Source: Acidobacteriota bacterium
GTDB taxonomy: Bacteria; Acidobacteriota; UBA6911
Assembly: GCA_031271905.1 (NCBI GenBank)
Contig: JAISUT010000027.1
Coordinates: forward strand, 1-36,872
Length of the DNA: 36,872 nucleotides
Direction of reading: 5' to 3'
Positions 33,097 to 36,872 of the stretch are shown piece after piece; position 1 is the stretch's first letter, and every line of letters starts with the position of its first letter. Both the position numbers and the translations under genes were made by a program. The notes beneath the pieces were generated by a model. That model made no database searches and had not been told where the DNA came from. It saw only the letters and a list, made by a program, of their open reading frames with translations.

Positions 33097-35385
33097 ATGG
33101 AAAATCTGCCGCATTTCGTCAACGACCTCGTCCTCATACTGATCACCGCAGGCGTCGTCACCATCGTCTTCAAATGGTTGAAGCAGCCGGTGGTGTTGGG
33201 CTACATCGTGGCGGGCTTCCTCGCCGGCCCCAACTTCGTCTTCTTCCCCTCCATCGGCGACGCCGAGAACATCGAGGCGTGGGGCGAGATCGGCGTCATA
33301 TTCCTCCTGTTCGCCCTGGGGCTGGAGTTCAGCTTCAAGAAGCTGGCGAGCGTCGGCAGCACGGCGTTCATCGCGGTCTTCATCGACATGGGGGCGATGA
33401 TCTCGCTCGGCTACCTGGTCGGGGGGCTGCTGGGCTGGACTTCCATGGACAGCGTCTTCCTAGGCGCGATGATGTCGATGGCGTCCACCACCATCATCTT
33501 CAAGGCGTTCGGCGAGATGGGCCTCGAGAAGAAGAAGTTCGCCCACATCGTCTTCGGGATGCTGGTCATGGAAGACCTTGTCGCCATCCTGATGATGGTG
33601 CTGCTGTCCACCTTCGCCGTCAGCCGCGACTTCGAGGGCGCGGATCTGCTCTACAGCGTGCTGAAGCTGCTGTTCTTCATCCTGATCTGGTTCATCACGG
33701 GCATCTACCTGCTGCCCACCATGCTGAAGAAATGCAGCCGCTACCTGAACAACGAGACCCTCCTGGTCGTCGTGACCGGCCTGTGCCTCGGCATGGTGCT
33801 GTTCGCCGTCTCGGTAGGCTTCTCGGCGGCGCTGGGCGCGTTCGTCATGGGTTCCATACTGGCGGAGACCGTCGAGGGGAAGCGGATAGAGCATTTGATC
33901 GAGCCGGTCAAGAACCTGTTCGGCGCGGTCTTCTTCGTCACGGTGGGGATGAAGCTCGACCTGGGGATCGTCGCGGAGTACGCCGGCGCCATCGTCCTGC
34001 TCATCCTCGTGGTGCTGGCGGGGCAGATCGTCTTCGCCACGCTCGGCGTCTCGGCGTCCGGGCAGAGCCTGAAGGTGGCGGTGCAGTCGGGCTTCAGCCT
34101 GGCGCAGATCGGCGAGTTCTCGTTCATCATCGCCTCGCTGGGCATCAGCCTGGGGGTGATAGACAAGTTCATCTATCCGGTCATCGTCGTCGTCTCGGTG
34201 GCGACGACCTTCACCACCCCCTACTGCATCAAGGCGTCCGCGCCCGCCTACGCCCTTTTGGAGAAGATCGTCCCGGGCAGTTGGGAGCGGCTGCTCAAGG
34301 GCTACGCCGCCTCCGGCTACTCCACCACGGTCAACAGCCAGTCCGACTGGCGTTCGCAGTTGCGCAAGGTGCTGCGCATCACGGTCGTCTACACCGCCAT
34401 CTGCCTCGCCATCATCTTCGTCTCGCTGCAGTTCGTCCGGCCGATCGTCCTGCGCGCCATCCCGTCGGACTGGCCCTCCGCCTGCGGCCCGTTGCTGATC
34501 GCGGTCGTCACCGTCCTCGCCATCGCCCCGTTCATGCGCGCCATGATGATGCGCAAGAACAAGTCGCCCGAGTTCAAGCGCCTCTGGGCTGACAGCCGCC
34601 TGAACCGGACGGGGCTGGTGGCGCTGATCGCCATGCGCATCATCATCTGCGTGATCCTGGTGCTCTCCGTGCTGACGCCCCTGTTCCCCTACGCCACGGC
34701 CATGCTCTTCCTCGTCTCGCTGCTGGTGGTCACCGGCGTCATCTACTCGCAGACGATCAAACGGCAGTCGCGCCGCATCGAGCAACGGTTCATGGAGAAC
34801 CTGCACCGGCGCGAGCGGTTGGCGGAGCAGACGGCGCCCTTCAACAAGAAGCTGGAGACCGACCTGCTCGCCAAGGACGTGCGCGTGGAGGAGGTCGAGG
34901 TCTCGCAAACCTCGCCCAGCATCGGCAAGACCCTGCGGGAGCTAAATTTCAAGCAGGTGGCGGGGGTCAACGTCGTCTCCATCATCCGCGGCTCGAAGAA
35001 GATCAACATCCCCGACGGCAACGAGCGCCTCTACCCGTTCGACAAGCTGGTGGTGGTCGGCTCGGACGAGGAGATCCAGCGCTGCCTAGACCGGGTGGAG
35101 AAGTACCGGCAGGAGCAGGAGGCGGAGCTGGAGGCCGCCTACCACGTCGTGCTGTCGCAGTACATCGTCGAGGAGGGGACGTGCCTGGAGGGCAAGACCG
35201 TCCGCGAGTTGAACACCCGCGAGAACGCCGAGTGCATGATCATCGGCATCGACCGCGACCAGGCGTCGATGACCAGCTTCCCCGCCGACATGCGGTTGGA
35301 AGGCGGCGATGTGCTCTGGCTCGCGGGCGAAAAGGAGGCCGTCGAGGCGTTCGGCGAGGTCTACGAAAAACTCTTCGCCCCGTGA
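33097..35385 (+). CDS. KefB-type cation:proton antiporter with two TrkA-C domains (copy 2)
   Basis: A 762-residue inner-membrane protein, collinear with the copy at 15202 and nearly identical over many blocks (QPVVLGYIVAGFLAGPNFVF, FLLFALGLEFSFKKL, GFSAALGAFVMGSILAETVE, RMRNKSPEF-like loop RKNKSPEFKRLW, INIPDGNERLYP). The CPA2 exchanger domain occupies roughly residues 10-390, more helices run to about 555, and two TrkA-C-like units follow. Differences cluster in the loops, in the 390-500 region and in the TrkA-C units, suggesting different regulation or ion preference. The gene is divergent from the Ubl/CHAT locus. Its last 25 bp overlap the antisense Rhs remnant. Confidence 0.92.
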   Translation: MENLPHFVNDLVLILITAGVVTIVFKWLKQPVVLGYIVAGFLAGPNFVFFPSIGDAENIEAWGEIGVIFLLFALGLEFSFKKLASVGSTAFIAVFIDMGAMISLGYLVGGLLGWTSMDSVFLGAMMSMASTTIIFKAFGEMGLEKKKFAHIVFGMLVMEDLVAILMMVLLSTFAVSRDFEGADLLYSVLKLLFFILIWFITGIYLLPTMLKKCSRYLNNETLLVVVTGLCLGMVLFAVSVGFSAALGAFVMGSILAETVEGKRIEHLIEPVKNLFGAVFFVTVGMKLDLGIVAEYAGAIVLLILVVLAGQIVFATLGVSASGQSLKVAVQSGFSLAQIGEFSFIIASLGISLGVIDKFIYPVIVVVSVATTFTTPYCIKASAPAYALLEKIVPGSWERLLKGYAASGYSTTVNSQSDWRSQLRKVLRITVVYTAICLAIIFVSLQFVRPIVLRAIPSDWPSACGPLLIAVVTVLAIAPFMRAMMMRKNKSPEFKRLWADSRLNRTGLVALIAMRIIICVILVLSVLTPLFPYATAMLFLVSLLVVTGVIYSQTIKRQSRRIEQRFMENLHRRERLAEQTAPFNKKLETDLLAKDVRVEEVEVSQTSPSIGKTLRELNFKQVAGVNVVSIIRGSKKINIPDGNERLYPFDKLVVVGSDEEIQRCLDRVEKYRQEQEAELEAAYHVVLSQYIVEEGTCLEGKTVRELNTRENAECMIIGIDRDQASMTSFPADMRLEGGDVLWLAGEKEAVEAFGEVYEKLFAP

Positions 35386-35579
35386 ACTTCTGCGCCGCGC
35401 GACCCGCGATGCGAGCCGCTGTACGGCGTGTAGTCGCGGCACTCCACAACCGCGCCGTTCGCGTCCGTCACCGTCCTCACGCTCCCCAGCATGTCCGCGA
35501 ACAGGTACGTCGTCCCCGTCGCCGCAGGTTCCCCCGTCGAGTATTCCGCAAGTTCGATTCGGTCGAAATCCCGAATTAA
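35361..35579 (-). pseudogene. Displaced Rhs core remnant
   Basis: This 72-codon open frame without a start encodes the characteristic end of an Rhs core: RIELAEYS, then TYLFADMLGSVRTVTDANG and VVECRDYTPYSG. It loses similarity and stops at 35361-35363. An in-frame stop lies just upstream. The frame begins at the very base next to the immunity stop codon, as expected when a new toxin-immunity cassette recombined into an rhs gene and pushed the old core end downstream. The remnant's GC content is high, like the chromosome and unlike the AT-rich cassette. Confidence 0.8.
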
Positions 35580-36178
35580 TCATCGGCTTCTGGATGTTTT
35601 ATTTTATTCGGTCTCTGGAAATCCACCTCCGCCCTCCCTGCATCGGGAAGTTTTACTATAACAAGCGTATTCGTGTACTTTTTTATCTCATCTTTTTTAA
35701 TAATCAGTCGCGGAGCAGAGCGATTGACTTCGAAAACTATTTCAATCCTATCAAAATATGGCAACTTGCTTCCGGTTAACGTATAAGGGAATTTTATGTA
35801 TTTGCCGTTGTACCAGCCCCGAGGTTTAACTGTAAACGGAGGTATGGAGATTTGATCGCCTCCACTTGGAGTACAAACAATGAGATCTTCCCCGTCTGAC
35901 CATGCCCCCCATTCATGTTCAATGGCTGGATACACAACCCACCGCCAATAGTAATGAATATTTATAGTTTCTGGAATTATTGGCTGTCCATCATCAATGT
36001 CGACGAATTTTAGATTCAGCTCCGGCATTTCATAAGATTTGCCCCAAACCACAGGTTGCCCTCTATCTACTCCGGATATTCCGTAGGAAATTCTGCATAT
36101 GCCTTGCTCCGCAGTCCAGCCGAAATTCGGCAACGCCAAGAGAAACACAATATAAACAATCTTCTTTCCCAAGATCAC
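35576..36178 (-). CDS. Secreted candidate immunity protein of the Rhs toxin
   Basis: A 200-residue protein starting at a GTG (36178) with GGGAGA 5-6 nt upstream. The N-terminus (ILGKKIVYIVFLLALPNFGW, then a TAEQ site) is a signal peptide, so the mature protein should be periplasmic. The rest is beta-rich with many Trp and Tyr (HYYWRWVVYPAIEHEWGAW). It is AT-rich compared with the rest of the window and starts 13 bp after the Rhs toxin stop, the usual position of an immunity gene. I recognise no family. A periplasmic immunity protein would imply that the toxin acts in the periplasm. Confidence 0.7.
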   Translation of the reverse strand: MILGKKIVYIVFLLALPNFGWTAEQGICRISYGISGVDRGQPVVWGKSYEMPELNLKFVDIDDGQPIIPETINIHYYWRWVVYPAIEHEWGAWSDGEDLIVCTPSGGDQISIPPFTVKPRGWYNGKYIKFPYTLTGSKLPYFDRIEIVFEVNRSAPRLIIKKDEIKKYTNTLVIVKLPDAGRAEVDFQRPNKIKHPEADD

Positions 36179-36191
36179 ATGATCTCCCGTC

Positions 36192-36872
36192 TTATCGATT
36201 ATATTTTCGTTCTGGACTCGGTGTAATCGTCTGAATGTTCGGATTGTTGATTAATATCATCCGAATCAGATCTTGATCTGTTCTTGTGTTAAACATCTTA
36301 TTCATAATGACCTCCTCTGCATGAACCACCGCCCCAATGATCTTTTTAAACGGATTGTCCACCACGATATTTCCAATGTCATGGTCGATATCAACTCTCC
36401 GGCAGCTACTATCAAATGACAATTGAATGTTCCCAAACATACTGTCGGTGCTTTTAAAGCTACTGAAGTTAAAATCGCCATGCCAGTTTGCTGAAACAGA
36501 TGTGAAATTACCAGTTCCTTTCAATGTTTCAATGAGTGAACTGTCAACATTTGCAAAAATGCGATCAGCATCTGCCCCCATGCCTGTTTCGCCAACGCCA
36601 CCTATCAAGCTGGTGATTTGAGAAATAAGATTACGTGATACCAAATCATCAGTAATGTTCATGAAAGCATTCTGTTGTTTTTCCCCCCAATTGTTCCACA
36701 ACGTTCCTCCCGACAAATCTTTCCCATCGATTGTGATTTTGGAATTTTCCAGAATTCGTCGCTGCTCGTCGTTCAAACACTTACCGCCACTTGCGCCAGC
36801 GGGGCAGTTGTAGGCCGGAGACGGAAAAAGCCCCAGTGGGTCGTTGTAGCGCAATGGGTTGTTCAGCGCGTA
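36192..36872 (-). CDS. Rhs-family polymorphic toxin, C-terminal part (start beyond window)
   Basis: The frame is open from the right edge. The first residues (YALNNPLRYNDPLGLF) are the conserved end of the Rhs core, including the 'NPLxYxDPxGL' mark after which the variable toxin begins. About 210 residues of AT-rich toxin domain follow, with RRVDIDHDIGNIVVDNPFKK and HAEEVIMNKMFN and acidic/His residues that could be catalytic; no nuclease or deaminase signature is obvious. Rhs proteins deliver C-terminal toxins to neighbours through a secretion system or by self-export. Its N-terminal core lies outside the window. It is followed by the secreted immunity candidate. Confidence 0.85.
   Translation of the reverse strand, partial: YALNNPLRYNDPLGLFPSPAYNCPAGASGGKCLNDEQRRILENSKITIDGKDLSGGTLWNNWGEKQQNAFMNITDDLVSRNLISQITSLIGGVGETGMGADADRIFANVDSSLIETLKGTGNFTSVSANWHGDFNFSSFKSTDSMFGNIQLSFDSSCRRVDIDHDIGNIVVDNPFKKIIGAVVHAEEVIMNKMFNTRTDQDLIRMILINNPNIQTITPSPERKYNR

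Noticed and set aside
35086-35583. A 165-residue minus-strand protein at the Rhs scar
   Set aside because: It is the wrong frame; the neighbouring frame gives recognisable Rhs core sequence without a start codon.
5465-36872. tRNA, rRNA, integrase or transposase genes
   Set aside because: I looked for CCA-type cloverleaf ends, rRNA-like blocks and DDE or tyrosine-recombinase motifs and saw none, so mobility of the Ubl/CHAT locus is not supported by sequence here.

Overview
The window is GC-rich DNA (AT-rich only at the far right) from a Gram-negative, probably anaerobic bacterium. A TamB-type envelope protein running into a POTRA domain implies an outer membrane. A futalosine-pathway menaquinone gene (MqnD), a DUF2148 Fe-S protein and a hydrogenase-like chemoreceptor fit an anaerobe. 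Some small secreted proteins resemble Acidobacteriota families, but the phylum is a guess; no rRNA or tRNA is present to settle it.

Layout. 1-7330 (minus): pepF, a PGPGW membrane protein and a giant TamB-like protein that leaves the window on the left. 7571-12143: a lipoprotein with two tandem DUF8021-like units, mqnD (plus), a LOG-family nucleotide hydrolase and a small secreted protein. 12729-14348: an orphan zinc-finger-like protein bordered by non-coding inverted repeats. 14615-19755 (plus): a DUF2148 protein, a KefB-type cation:proton antiporter, and a soluble chemoreceptor whose sensor half is an [FeFe]-hydrogenase-like module. 19935-24605 (minus): three secreted or lipid-anchored proteins, including a GH17 beta-glucanase-like enzyme.

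The most notable region is 32898-24746 on the minus strand. Read in the direction of transcription it encodes: a divergent ECF-sigma-like protein; a protein with two HxxxCxxC zinc fingers (anti-sigma-like); a CHAT/caspase-like protease with two C-terminal membrane helices; a multi-pass membrane protein; a membrane-anchored RING-like zinc-finger protein; a ubiquitin-like beta-grasp protein ending GG plus an 8-residue tail; an E1 (ThiF-like) enzyme; an E2 (UBC-like) enzyme; a JAMM/JAB peptidase overlapping E2 by 4 bp; and a membrane-anchored proline-rich protein. This looks like a complete ubiquitin-like conjugation and deconjugation pathway. It is combined with a candidate membrane E3, a membrane-tethered CHAT protease and its own sigma/anti-sigma-like control pair. 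I infer a membrane-associated stress, conflict or programmed-death system. The E1, E2, JAB and CHAT calls rest on visible motifs; the Ubl, E3-like and sigma-like calls rest on weaker pattern matches.

To its right, 33097-35385 (plus) is a second KefB-type antiporter closely similar to the first, so two direct paralogues bracket about 15.6 kb. The right edge (35361-36872, minus) is an Rhs polymorphic-toxin tip: an Rhs core end with an AT-rich toxin domain, a secreted candidate immunity protein, and a displaced Rhs core remnant fused exactly at the immunity stop codon.
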